64,000 nucleotides of DNA from Mesotaenium endlicherianum (lineage: Eukaryota > Streptophyta > Zygnematophyceae > Zygnematales > Mesotaeniaceae). Positions 1 through 10,184 of the stretch are shown one piece after another. Location of the stretch: the NCBI GenBank assembly GCA_009602735.1, contig WELA01010568.1, positions 54,316-118,315 on the forward strand. The letters are read 5' to 3'. Positions within the stretch are counted from its first letter, which is position 1, and the number at the start of each line of letters is the position of its first letter. The notes under the pieces are model-generated. The model searched no databases and was not told the DNA's origin. It worked only from the letters and a program-made list of their open reading frames with translations. Made by a program: the position numbers and the translations under genes.

Positions 1-581
1 GCTGCAGTGGTGGAGGAAGACTGTGCGTCATGCTCGCGGGTGCGGAGATGGCGCGGACCGTCATACGGCGGTGTGACTGAGCGCGGGCGCGTCTCGCGCA
101 AAGGAGTGACTTCTCTCTCCTCGAGAAGAGAAGTGACCTCCCGTGCGTCCCTGGGAGTGTCGCGCGGAGGCGTGACCTCGCGTGCATCCCTAGTATACTC
201 GCGGATCGGGGTGACCTCGCGTGCGCACCGGTTTAATGGCATAGTGCGGCGTGCGAAGCGTAGAGCTGGCCCGGCGTAGGGGGAAGGACCTGTACGCCAA
301 GGACCGAGGATGCTGGACCTGGCCACCGTATGCTGCACACGTCTGGCTCGCGGGTCGATGGGGAAGAAAGGAGCCGTGGAGGCGGTCCTGGCGGAGGCGC
401 GACCTGGCTAGCCTATGCCCAGGCTGTTGCCAGCGAACAAGTGCGTGACGTCACGGCACTCGTTGCTGGTCGAACAGTCGTGCTGTATCGGACTACTAGG
501 CCCGCCGGCATATGGATGGGCTTGACGGGGACTGGCAGTGGTCTCGTGTGAGAGAGAGCTGAAGCCGAGAGGCCTTGTAGG
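1..581. other. No gene recognised at left edge
   Basis: This should be the continuation of element C downstream of its protease on the minus strand. The short ORFs here are in mixed frames and show no RT, integrase or other domain I can recognise. Confidence 0.5.
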
Positions 582-1349
582 CTAGCGTGGGACGCGAGCT
601 GTAGGCGTGGGCGGCGGTGGCTCTGCCAACGGCTGGGCTGCGGGCTCCTCTGCGGCCTCTTGGGACCACTCCTGCCACTCCTCCTCCTTGCTGCTCAATG
701 ATGCGTCGTCGGACCTGCTTGGGAACGCTGCCTGCCTCATGGCCTCATCCTCAGACGTGGTAGTGCGTGGCCACGAGTCGCCTGTCCTGTGCGACGGTGC
801 GGGTGAGGGCGACTGGGAGGCCATGCGGTATTGTATGGCGACCCCCACAGGCACGTCATGCCGTACGCAAACGTGTGATCTCGAGGAGGGTCCGCTCGTT
901 GCAGGAGGCTGTGGCCTACGTATGGCTGCTGCGGCTGTCGTTGCGTCATGAGCGTGCGCTGCAGCAGTATGGGCAGCCATGGCAATGGCGTGTGCCTCGA
1001 CGGCGTCTGCCGCCATCTGACGCATCATGGCGTTATGCGCGGCGTAGATCCGCACTGTCTCCCTGGCTTGTGCGGCCAGAGCGTCAGCCTGCTCCTGGGG
1101 CGTGAGGTGGAGCTTGGCACCAGACAGCTCGGGATCCTCTTCTTGCGTCTCCAGTAAGTCGGCGCCGACGGAGACCTCGTCATCCTCGGCTCCCCCCTTA
1201 TCGGTCTGAACCACGGACCGACCGTCGTCCAGCGCCATGAAGCCGTAGAGAGCGGACTCAGCTGAGCGACGATCCAAGATGTCAAGTGGCACAGATGCAG
1301 TGCGGGTCCCCCCTGACTGCCAGTCGGGTCGGTAGAAGACCCGCTCCAC
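582..1349 (-). pseudogene. Element C post-protease segment, acidic, unknown function
   Basis: A 255-codon open stretch continues in frame from the protease after a single TAG (1350-1352). It starts with VERVFYRPDW, then an Asp/Glu-rich stretch, an Ala/His/Met-rich middle and a Ser/Pro-rich tail. No RT motif is visible. The TAG probably replaced a tryptophan or glutamine codon, since the reading frame and composition continue smoothly across it. Position between protease and the presumed RT suggests a linker of the Gag-Pol polyprotein; no function can be assigned. Confidence 0.5.
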
Positions 1350-2240
1350 CTAGTTGTCCACTGCGGCGCAGATAGGAAAGAGAACGTCCTGGCCAAAAAG
1401 CACGTCGAAGGTCTCAGAGCGAGTGACCAACGCGTGCCGGTGGATGGTTGTCTCATCCAAAGTGCCGGGCCGAAAGGTGAAGCGAAGGGCCAGCCGCATG
1501 CGCCCGGTGACAGTCCCGGACGTGCCGGCCACGATGGTCATCCGCGTCGGCGAATCCTCTAGGTCGGCTGACGAGAGGCCCAGCTGACGGAAGTAGCGCA
1601 GGCTGATGAGGACTGGCTGGGCGCCAGTGTCAAACATGATGCGCTGCGGGGCCTGCGTGTTGGCCAGCACGATGCCCTGCGAATTATCCAAAAACGCAGC
1701 GTTAGGCGTGCTGATCATCCTGCGCTCATGCGCAAGTTGCTCGGGCGCGGAGAGCACCGCGGCTGCCGCGTCTGACGCTAGCTTGCCGTCAGCGGCGCAC
1801 TGGCTGGCCCTGCGCAATTGGAGCAGTAATTGGGTCGCCTGTTGAGTGGCCTCCATTGACACGCTGAGCTCCGCAAAGGAGACCACGGGCATGCGGTGAA
1901 GCGCCAACGAGATGACCTTGGCGCTGAGCTGCACCGTGGTCATTGGCGAGGACATCGCGTGAGACGTGAAGGCCGCTGGCGCTGCTGGCGTGTCCAGCAC
2001 GCGGAACAAGCGGGGCAGACGCGGCGCCTCCTCCGTGCGACGCCCTTGATCTGGCCCGGGGCGCTTCTGTGCCACTGCTGGGCGTCCGGCTGCCACCAAA
2101 GCGTGCTTGCGCTGTGCGCTGCCGTCTGCTGTGCGGCCTCCAAGGGGCACTGTGCGTGCGCAACAGGCCAAAATGGGGCCGTACGCGGCTGTAGCAGCAG
2201 GCGCAGCCGCGGGGACAGTCGGCCAAAGAGCGGCTGGCAC
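1350..2240 (-). pseudogene. Element C retroviral-type aspartic protease
   Basis: The C-terminal half of this 296-codon frame carries the retropepsin signature FDTGAQPVLIS, followed after about 75 residues by FDVLFGQDVLF, the position of the flap and second conserved hydrophobic-Gly motif. The same DTGA(Q)PV signature occurs in element A (LDTGAQPVILG), which supports common descent. The N-terminal half is Ala/Pro-rich and may be out of frame. The enzyme would cleave the Gag-Pol polyprotein. It ends at an in-frame TAG, so the downstream part could be made only by readthrough; more likely the copy is dead. Confidence 0.75.
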
Positions 2241-2640
2241 ACCTGGCGCTGGCGCGCTCGGCGCTGGCGCACCTGGCGCTGGGAAACCTGGCGAGGCGCA
2301 CCTGGCGCTGGCGCGCTCGACGTCGACGTTGGTCCTCCTGCAGCTGGTGCCTCGGCAAACGTTGGCGCCGCCGCCGGAGCGGCTGCTGATGCCAGCGCAG
2401 CTTTGGGCGCAGACGCCGTTGCTGCTGGCGCGAACGCCGGAGCTGGCGCAGGCTTGGCTACTGGCAGGCTGACAAGTGGCATTTCAGGAGCGCCTCTGGG
2501 CCTGCCAGGTCGCGTCGCCCGACCGGGGCCGGTGTCGGTATCGGCTGCCCTAGGCAAGGCACGTGGCGCCCTCCAGGTAGCGCGCGCGCTCGCCAAGACC
2601 CTCGCCACGCTTATCGCGCAGTCCCAAGGATTTTGTGCGC

Positions 2641-2662
2641 AGCCAGGGTTTAAGCCCTGGCT
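2641..2662. repeat. Inverted repeat, 8-bp stem with 6-base loop (copy 1)
   Basis: AGCCAGGG, loop TTTAAG, then CCCTGGCT. The arms are perfectly complementary. The same hairpin recurs at 3159-3180. Confidence 0.8.
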
Positions 2663-3158
2663 GTGATTGCACAGCGCGATCGGAGATATTGCCCCTTGAC
2701 TCAGGATGACAGTCGCAGCCGCCAGATCTGCGCTGGCTGGGCCAAACTGCGTGCGCGTGCCAAATGGCAGCACGGGTGCGCAGCTGCTGAAGTGGCTGCC
2801 GTGAGGTGGTCGCGTGGCTGGCTGCTGAGCGGGCCCCGCAATGCGGTGCGCGGCGTGTGCGGGCATGGGCACACATGCGCGGGTATGCCGCTACCGTCAG
2901 GCAAGGTCTCGCCAGCCGTGCACGCGTCAGGTGCGACGGCTGCTGGCGCGGCTGCCAGGACTAGCGCAGGTGCGGTTGCTGGGGGGCTGCCAAGTGGCGT
3001 CTCCCAATTGCTCCTGGGGTTGCGGGGGCTAGTGTCCAATCCAACATCCAGGTCGGTGCCGGCTGCCTCGGACTCCGCCCGCGACGCCCTGCCCCCGATG
3101 CGTGCGTACGCCGAAGCCTCCGTAGCGCAAATTGCGTCAGCGCGGGGGTTTTGTGCGC

Positions 3159-3180
3159 AGCCAGGGTTTAAGCCCTGGCT
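3159..3180. repeat. Inverted repeat, 8-bp stem with 6-base loop (copy 2)
   Basis: Identical to the hairpin at 2641-2662, and placed at the same point of the second tandem unit. It stays identical while the surrounding unit has diverged. Confidence 0.8.
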
Positions 3181-3539
3181 TTGCGCAGCCGTGAGCGTGC
3201 CATCGGCGCTCCGCATGGCAATCTGGCCGCACAGCGCAATCAAGGATGCCCCCCCTTGACTGGGAATGGCGATCTCGGCCGCCGAATCTGCACTGGCCGT
3301 GCCGGGCTGCGTGCGCGCGCCACGTGGAAGGACGTGTGCGCAGCTGGCGTGCGCAGCTGCTGCTGTGGCTGCCGAGCTGCGATCTTGTAGCTGGCTGCCC
3401 GGCAAGCCTCGCGCCGCCATGTGCGGTGTGAGCGGACGCGCGAGAGCGCGAGTGTGCGCGTGGCTGCCGACAGGAGCGGCCTGGCCTGCCGGACACGCGG
3501 CAAGTGTCGGCGCCTGCTGGACCGTGCTGCTTGCAGCAG

Positions 3540-3540
3540 N
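3540..3540. other. Single-N assembly join in element C
   Basis: About 30 bases starting GCGCCTGCTGGACC are repeated on each side with two mismatches. Confidence 0.8.
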
Positions 3541-3681
3541 GCGCCTGCTGGACCCTGCTGCTTGTAGCAGCCAACAGGGTGAGATCATCCTGGCATTGCC
3601 GGCTGGTGCGCAGATCTGCGCACGGAATGGCGACGCGTACGGCGAGGGGCGCGGCAGCTGTGTGTGCTGCAGACGTGCCTC

Positions 3682-5238
3682 TCAGCTGGCGAGCGCGCCA
3701 TGTCGCGACAACTGTCGATACGCAGACTGCCGGCAGCACTGCTGGCGTCCGCAGGGCGGCACAGACCAGAGGGGCTGCTGGAGCCTGCGGCTGTGCTGGC
3801 GTGTGTGCCGCACTGTCGAAGGGCGCGTCGGGAGCTGCAACGGATATTGGCGCAGTTTGCGCAGGTCTGGCAGGTCCGTCTGCGCAGACGTCTGCGGCGC
3901 TGGTCGCCGTAGCTCTGTCGAGAGGCGAGCGCGTGCGAGGCTGCAGCGCTGCTGTAGCGCCGGGTGCCAGCCTCTGGGGCTGCCATGTGTCAGCATTGTG
4001 ATTGTGCGCAGGAGCTGCGTAGACGCCAGCTGCCGAAGCTGGAGCGTCGGACGGCGGAACGCGTGCGAAGAGGACTCCACATGCGTCGTAACTGTCGGCG
4101 GCGACGAGACCACGGAGTCTGGCGATCTCCGCATTGGCCTCCACGAGGTGTCACTGACGTTGTTAAAACTGTAGTAATCAACTCCGGGAGTCAGTGCGGC
4201 GTCCATCGTGGCCGTGGCTGTCGTCATCAAGGGACGTCCACCCGTACGAGGGTTACGCATGTCCCGAAGTCCTGCTGCGGGCGCAGGGCCGTCCCGAGTG
4301 CGTCCGTTCTCGACGTTGCGCTTCTTCTGCATGCATACGATCTGCAGATGGTCGGCCTTGCCACAGTAGGTACAGTCGCCGGGCTTGCCATTCTGCGCAA
4401 TAGTGCAGTTCTGGCAAGAGTGGCCCGTCTTCTCGCAAGACCAACAGGGGTCGCTCGTGGTGGCGGCCATGGAAATGCGGCCACGCGGAGCCCCGCGTTG
4501 CTGGGTCTGCTGGGACAGCTGAGAGCGCTGGGGTTGCTGCTGCTGCTGGGGCTGGCGAGCCGGAGCTGGGCGCATCGTTGTGGATGGCAGCACCAAAGAC
4601 TCCTGGCGTACGCCCGTGGATGCGAGGCCTACACGGTCGCTAATGTTGCTCCGTGCGGCGGCCAAGCTCTGCTTCTTGACTGAGAGGTAAGCGTCCTCCA
4701 GCAAGTACTTGGAGCCGATGTGGTAGATGAGAGGAGCCATGGCTCGCTCCCTCAAACGTGGCTCTACGGCGCGCAAGAAGATCTCCGCTGCCTCCCGGTC
4801 AATGACGGTGCCAACGTCTCGGCGAAGGTGCGTCAAGCGGCGGTACATCATGCGGATCGTCTCGTTCTTGCGGCGGAAAAAGTGGTGCAGCTCGTACACC
4901 TTCTCTTCGGTCGCGGCCTGGAACTCCTTCCTGAGGACGTCCCAGAAGGCCTTGACCAGATCAGCGAGGGGGGTCTCCACTGGGGGTTCCCCCATAGGCT
5001 CTGTGCGTGCGTAGATCTCGTCACCCTTCTCACGGAATGTGTCACGGGCCTCGTAGAGGAGATAGCGCATGAGCGTATAGAACATGTCACGCTTAGTGAG
5101 CGCGGGCGTCTTAAGTCTTGCGGTCACGAACTCAGCCTCGACCTCTGAGATTGTGTCGTCCAGATCACAGGTTCCTGGTCTGCCGCTGAAGCGGAAGAGG
5201 GAGGATCTGTCAGTCTTGACCTCGTGGTCACCTGCCAT
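3682..5238 (-). pseudogene. Element C Gag with two CCHC zinc knuckles
   Basis: The first about 240 residues form a helical capsid-like (Retrotrans_gag type) region. A Gln/Pro-rich linker follows, then CWSCEKTGHSCQNC and CTYCGKADHLQIVC, both CX2CX4HX4C knuckles for RNA packaging. The frame upstream of the first Met (5238) is open back to a TAG at 5263, and beyond that is a leader that matches the element A Gag start, so the true start is likely 5418. Near 4150 the meaningful frame shifts into the 3137-4144 frame, whose start (EANAEIARLRGLVAADS) reads like real coding sequence. The copy is therefore frameshifted. Confidence 0.75.
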
Positions 5239-5262
5239 GGGATACCAAGAATCGTGGTGAGC

Positions 5263-5418
5263 CTACTGGGAAGACGGCTCAGGGACAATTACAGGAAGCA
5301 CGACTGCCGGCTGCTCCCCTTCAAAGGGTTCAGTGACAGTATTGAGATCGGAGTCTGAGTCTTCTTTACTAACCCCTTCGTAGTAAGGCTGGTAAGCACG
5401 CCCACTACGGGTAGGCAT
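5263..5418 (-). pseudogene. Element C Gag leader (51 codons) cut off by TAG
   Basis: A short ORF begins MPTRSGRAYQPYYEG and continues Ser/Asp/Glu-rich. Its TAG is in frame with the Gag below, with eight codons between the TAG and the Gag Met. Element A Gag starts similarly (LRSGRLYHSVEPAEG), which marks this as the N-terminus of the same protein, not an independent peptide. The stop is best explained as a CAG or TGG mutation; programmed readthrough is less likely. Confidence 0.65.
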
Positions 5419-6250
5419 ACGCTGAGGATTCTAATTGCGTGCAGGCAAAGAGAGATCTTCTTAGAAGTAAGGAGTGTGTACTCTCCAGAGTGAGCACCTC
5501 AAGACTGTAATCTGGTAGGAAAACAATTAATGAAGTTTGGCCCAAAAGATCACTGGAAGCACATCATGATCTTCAAGAGTAGTCCTATGGCAGAGGGTAT
5601 AAGCTGTGACTTTGCTCACCACTTGTGAAATTCTTCTAGTGACTGGAAGCCAGCAAGGCTTTTTCTTCACAAGAGAGAGACTAAGTGGTCCTGAAAACAC
5701 AAGAGATAAAAGTGTAAGCTTTACTGATAATCTCTGTGACTTACAACTGGCATAATGGGACTTCAAAAAAGATGAACCTCTAGGGACATCTCTAGCACTT
5801 ATACTCCTGGAAACCCGGCGTCGTATGCGGCGGATCCAATGCATGTAGTCACTTTAGAAGGCTCTCCTACGTCTACTAATGTGTACAAGGCATGTACTAG
5901 CACTCCTATAGGCTAAGCATAACTCAAACCAATCAAAGCAAAGCACGTAGAATATGCTAAGTGTCTCTCATTGGTGGAGCTTACCTTGGGTAGTTCTACC
6001 TAGATAGCGTCTCAAAAGTGAATCTGGAACTTGAGGAAGCTTCCTCTAGGAGTAGGTGATGCAGTCACCAAGTTATAGCCTCAATGATGCACTTATACTA
6101 TGGAAATGCAAGACTTATGTAGTCTAAAGGGCTCGCGGATTTGTGCGCACAAAGCTAGGGGTCCTTGGAGTCACGAATAGTCAACATTGTCACCTTTGGG
6201 TGCATGGAGTCACAAGTTGGCCATTTGGTGTGGTTCCACTAGGTGCCGAA
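5419..6250 (-). other. Element C 5' leader / LTR candidate region, no gene
   Basis: There is no convincing coding sequence. A 105-codon ORF (5527-5844, minus) has no recognisable motif. By position this should hold the 5' LTR and leader of element C. I could not find a TG...CA boundary pair or an initiator-tRNA primer site. Confidence 0.4.
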
Positions 6251-6479
6251 AGGAGTGCGGACTAGATTCCGTCTATCTCGCTCGATAATTAACCATATGA
6301 CGCGAACCCGGTGCCATTCGGAAGATGCTTTGACGCGCTACATTTTGGTGACTCGGAAATCTAGAGAAGGTCAACATGTGGATGCGTAAAGTCAATGCAA
6401 AGTTGGTCTTCCTAGGTTGATGGTTCACACACGTAGAGCTTGGTTTTGTACGTCAACCTCGACTTAATAAATCATGACA
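6250..6479 (-). repeat. Start of 3' LTR of element A (TGTCATGAT...)
   Basis: Read on the minus strand from 6479, this sequence (TGTCATGATTTATTAAGTC onward) can be aligned with the plus-strand sequence at 52574 that lies upstream of element B gag. Shared blocks include the region around TTGCAT..GCATCCA..GTTGACCTT and the TTCGCGTCAT block. The same sequence at the 3' end of one copy and the 5' end of another identifies it as LTR. The element A reading frame ends inside its first 16 bases. The far end of the LTR was not located. Confidence 0.65.
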
Positions 6480-7681
6480 GCGGTACAGGCAGCCACTTCC
6501 TGCGGCTGTCGTAGATGATGGGGGGTAGCTTCTGGTGCTGGAAAATTGGCGATTGGGGTGCTGGATGTAGGCGACCTCAGATCGATGCATAGATCTGATG
6601 GGCTGGGCCCCTCCATTACCAAGTGGTTGGCCACCCAGTCATCCGTCCTGAGCTCTTGTGGCTCCAACAGATCCAGCTCCGGGATAGGAAAACGTGGAAT
6701 GTCCTCCTGTATCTCCTCTTCATTGGTGACTGACGGCAGGTTGAACCCTGGAAGGTCTGGCATTTCTACCTCATCTTCAACTGACTTCTCCACTCCAGGT
6801 GGTGGTGGCTCTTCATCATTATCTAGGTTGAGCGTTGCCAAGTTGACAATGGCTAATTGCAGCATGCTTGCTGCCTTAGCCACATCCTTTTCCTTGTGCT
6901 GTCAAGCGTCTGCTTTCAGTAGTTGCTCCATGATCTGCCTTGTAATGGATTCAACTGTCTGACTGGCTAAACCCTGCTGTTGCCCCTTAGCCTGCGGCTC
7001 TGGGCTCATCAAGGCAGGTCTTGTAGACAATTTCTTGTCCAACTCCGCCTGGCGTTCTTTGAATATCACTTCGAGGCATATGGTCTTTGCAGACCCTCCA
7101 GAATCTCCTGAATTCTGGCTACTCTCTTCAGCCCATTCACCAATATTGCACTGGCGTTCTCGCCCTAATACTTGGTTTAGATAATATCCAATTTCTTCAG
7201 GCGTTGGATCAGGGGTCTTCTTCTCAGACTCTTCTGACATGTCTTGTAACGGCGCTTGCTTTGGTGAAGACGATAGACACTTTTGGTTAGCTTCCCAGCT
7301 ACTTGAGCTTTCTTGCCAGTAGTCTCCGTGCCCAGCTGCCCTTGGGCTGAGGTGGGTATCATACCCTGATCTGGCATCTTCTGGAGTCTCCTCACGCCTT
7401 GATGTCGTGGCTCTAGAAGGTGGGCTCCCAAATATCTGGCTGTGAGTGGCGTTTCTCACAGATGATGGGATGTGCTGCGTATCGTCTTCTACTCTTGGCA
7501 GCGGCGTTGCTTGCTCAGGCGCCTGGTCCCGCATAGGTGTATCCTCTCTTTCCAGAGGTGCTTGTAATTCATTGGTCAGGTTATCGATCCGGTCCAACAG
7601 ATTCTGGCATCTCGTCAATTCAGCCACCCTAGCTTCCGTGAATGCTCTGTCTCTGGCAGCTTCCGCTGCATCTCTTTGCAC
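6464..7681 (-). pseudogene. Element A coiled-coil and acidic C-terminal tail after the methyltransferase
   Basis: Two open stretches (7681-6902 and 6883-6464) are in one frame, separated by a TGA (GCT TGA CAG). They are also in frame with the methyltransferase above, separated by one TAA near 7690. The first part begins with a charged helical run (RDAAEAARDRAFTEARVAEL) that looks like a coiled coil; the rest is Pro/Glu/Ser-rich and acidic. The final stop lies inside the LTR. Element B has a different Pro-rich linker here, followed by RT. In A nothing follows, so this may be a family-specific tail or the result of a deletion. Function unknown. Confidence 0.55.
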
Positions 7682-7693
7682 ACAGTATTCTTC

Positions 7694-8381
7694 TTATTGC
7701 TGATGTGCCGTCCTGATAGCCCTTTGATCAGATGTTGGCACCACATGGACCCCAATTGTCACTGCCCTTGGCCTCGGCATAGGCTTGTCAGTGAAGGTCA
7801 ATTGTTGCCACGTCATGATTGTTTCCACCAACCAAGTCATAGAGTGCTGCCCAATCATGTTGCCGAAAATCTTTGCAGCTTCATCTGACCCTACAACACC
7901 GGCTATATGCCGAGCTATGGTGTCGGGTATTCCAAGGCATTTGCCCTTCTCCACCGCAGTAGGCTCTCTCCAAACGGCGTCTCTTTCATGCATGTCTTTG
8001 ACCATTCCTGGTCCACCTTCTATAAAGGCTCGAGATCTTGGATATGCTGTGAAGGTTGACAGTACCACCCTTGGCTGACCTGGTTTGTTGATGACACACT
8101 GTGGATAGGAATCCCTCCTGGCCACTGGTCTGGTATGCATCGCCAGCGCCTCTTCCACTGTCAATGCCGTTGGTGATCGCCGTGTAATGTCCTCCATCTC
8201 TCTCAGGACCTCAATAGACATGCCGTTGGTCCAAAATATTCTGGCCCTATGGGTTAATCCTCCGTGCTTGGCGTCGTTGATTAGCACATGATGGCCCAAA
8301 GTGGAGTCAAAAATCAGCCTTGGTTCTCCCGGCTTCATCTGCTTGTAATCCATTCCTGGATGCACATTCTCAATCACAAAC
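7694..8381 (-). pseudogene. DNMT3-like cytosine-5 methyltransferase, C-terminal half (element A)
   Basis: Starts at the target duplication of element 1 and reads VIENVHPGMDYKQM, the motif VI ENV. Then comes LINDAKHGGLTHRARIFWTN, matching the DNMT3 motif VIII region (HRARYFW in animal enzymes). A target-recognition segment follows, then WREPTAVEKGKCLGIPD (motif IX region) and FGNMIGQHSMTWLVETIM (motif X). The frame is open for all 229 codons. Its N-terminal half is at 14358-14811 on the other side of element 1. Joined across one copy of the CAAAC duplication, the two halves are in frame. The enzyme family methylates cytosine C5 in DNA using S-adenosylmethionine. Confidence 0.85.
8377..8381. 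repeat. Target-site duplication CAAAC, left copy
   Basis: Matches CAAAC at 14353-14357, directly outside the other LTR. Five bases is the usual size for Ty3/gypsy integrases. Confidence 0.9.
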
Positions 8382-8884
8382 TATAGTGATTTGAGTTATG
8401 ATATATTAGTTTGCATATATTTGAATGTTTTCAAATATATTGGGAGTAGTATTGTGTGGATTCAAGTGTGAATAGGTACTCTAGTGACTTGGTTCATGTC
8501 CTTTGAACCTTCTAAGGCATTTTCGAAGTTAGAAGAAGGACCTAGAAGAACTCCATGTGGCAAAAGTCAAATGTGCCATTTTTAGGTCAAAAGGACATGT
8601 GTACATTATTCTAGAAAGAGGTGGCAAGTTTTGGGATGTGTTGGGTGCCAACACATCAACATGCACCTTCCTAGAAATTACTTATGTAGCAAGAATACAA
8701 ACAAGAGCTAGAACATAGAAAGGCATTCGAGAATCACTCTTGTACTTGCCAAATTCCAGAAATATATTAACTTTCAAGAAACTATCTCTCTTTCAAGAAG
8801 CTACCACTTGTGTTCAAAGATCCTTGTCTTGAATGAATAAAGTATTCTATTTTACTAGGTACTTTATCTATCTGTTTCACTACA
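8382..8884 (+). repeat. 5' LTR of element 1
   Basis: 503 bases, ending in CACTACA. The terminal TG has mutated to TA (TATAGTG, against TGTAGTG in the other three LTRs of this family). It shares the family TATA-box region and the AATAAA-containing 3' part. Confidence 0.92.
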
Positions 8885-8885
8885 G

Positions 8886-8897
8886 TGGTATCGGAGC
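8886..8897 (+). other. Primer-binding site, initiator Met tRNA type (element 1)
   Basis: TGGTATCGGAGC begins two bases after the 5' LTR. It is one base different from the common plant initiator-tRNA site TGGTATCAGAGC. Confidence 0.85.
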
Positions 8898-8921
8898 AAG
8901 GCACTTTGGTAGCACAAGAAG

Positions 8922-10137
8922 ATGGTCGATCCTCAAGATCAACAGCAAGCTTTCGAAGAAAGCACTTCATCTCCAAGAGACCCTCCTCCAGCGCCGATGG
9001 GAGAGCCTACTCAAGGAAATTTGCAACAACAAGAAGCACCACAAGGAGGAGCACCGTCAAATCCCGTGGCAGCCGCTATAGCAAAGTTGACCCCACCACA
9101 AGGAGTTCCCGCAAATGAGTGGGCAGCCTTCCTAATGACCGTCCACAACCAAGTGGGCTTAGCCACCTATGAAGCAACCGTGCAAGCGTCAAGAGAAGCT
9201 ATGGCTGCCATGGTTGCCCCTATTAAAAGCAATTCTCAAAATCCAGCCCCGGCTCAAGCGCCTCCACAAGAGCTAACGAGAGCAAGGAAACTCGTCAAGC
9301 CCGGCAAACCCGACACTTTCAACCTCGGGAAAAGTGCCAACCTGAATTTATGGCTCTACCAAGTGGAGACGTACCTCGCCTTGAAGTACCCGAGGAGGAC
9401 TACGTTCCCTTTGCCGTTACCTTACTTAGAGGAGCAGCAACATCATGGTGGCGTAACTATCAAGCGGCTATATATCAAGCTATGGTGCACCCCATTCTCG
9501 GCCAAGAGCCCCCACCATCATATGCAAGATGGGCAGATTTTCGTGAGGCCCTCAAGAAGCAATTCATGCCCATCAATGCGGAGAAGATTGCCCGAGGAAA
9601 GCTCCACCATCTCAAGCAAACGACGTCCGTTCAAGAGTATACATCCAGATTTCACGCCCTCACTCTTGAGATCCCCAACATGTCTCTCGAGGAGAAGATT
9701 GACCGCTACATCTTTGGCCTCAAGCCCAAGGTGGCAAAGGAAGTGGAATTACGCGACTTGACGGACTTCTCAAAGATCATTGAAGTGGCCCAAAAGGTGG
9801 ATACCTTGGATTTCAAGCACTCCGTGCCTTCATCTTCACGGGTACCGGCGACGCGGGTGTACGCAGCCCCTTCCACATCCAAATCTGGACCCACACCCAT
9901 GGAAATCGGAGTTAAAAAAAGGGACCCCGCGGCTGCCCGGAAGAGTGGAAGACCCTCCAATGACACTTATGATGCAAGAAACTAGCAAGGAATGAAAGCA
10001 AGACTCTCCCCGGCTAAAAAAGAAGCTCTCATGACGGCTGGACTATGCTTTTATTGCAAGGAAAAGGGCCATCGTGCACTTTCATGCCCCAAACTGTTGT
10101 CAAAAAACGGACAGCGCCGGTAGGCCAGGAGCCTACC
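8922..10137 (+). pseudogene. Element 1 gag (frameshifted)
   Basis: It opens with ATG at 8922 and follows the element 2 Gag closely (Retrotrans_gag region, then a CCHC knuckle [14 protein letters not shown] at about 10045-10090). A 4-base deletion near 9373 moves it into the 9350-9985 frame, which then meets TAG at 9983 where element 2 has CAG. The slippery site AAAAAAC (10102-10108) and the stem-loop after it (10119-10137) are still intact. It lacks the 75-base tandem duplication present in element 2 gag. Confidence 0.9.
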
Positions 10138-10180
10138 ACCCCAAGACCCACTTCACGAGAAGGCAACAAGCCAAGTGAGN

Positions 10181-10181
10181 T
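10181..10181. other. Single-N assembly join with duplicated TGAG
   Basis: The sequence reads GTGAG, N, TGAGGTGG. Element 2 at the matching place reads GTGAGGTGG, so one TGAG plus the N is surplus. The position is accurate to a base or so. Confidence 0.8.
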
Positions 10182-10184
10182 GAG

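Larger units (their letters stand above)
2540..3600 (-). repeat. Diverged tandem duplication in element C spacer
   Basis: Two units of roughly 520 bases can be aligned by eye. Shared blocks on the plus strand are the TTGTGCGCAGCCAGGG block (2631 and 3151), the segment around 2705-2780 against 3260-3335, and the GCGCAGCTGCTG block. On the minus strand both units encode an Ala/Pro-rich linker with the motif QGLNPGCAQNP. The duplication lengthens the spacer between Gag and protease. Unit limits are approximate. Confidence 0.65.
1..5418 (-). mobile_element. Element C: decayed LTR retrotransposon (Gag-protease part), runs off left edge
   Basis: On the minus strand this holds, in order, a Gag leader, Gag with two zinc knuckles, a long Ala/Pro-rich spacer, an aspartic protease and an Asp/Glu-rich post-protease segment. 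RT, RNase H and integrase, if present, lie outside the window. The Gag leader resembles that of element A (a TRSGR-Y motif followed by a Ser/Asp-rich run), so C belongs to a related Ty3/gypsy-like lineage. In-frame stops (TAG at 5263-5265 and at 1350-1352) and at least one frameshift near 4150 show decay. LTR and primer-binding site were not identified. Confidence 0.75.

Noticed and set aside
1940-2872. 310-codon Ala/Pro-rich minus ORF as an independent gene
   Set aside because: It is part of the low-complexity spacer of element C and overlaps the tandem duplication; no start context of its own.
5240-5260. TGGTATCCCATGG on the minus strand as a primer-binding site of element C
   Set aside because: It matches the initiator tRNA for only seven bases and lies inside an open reading frame continuous with the Gag leader.
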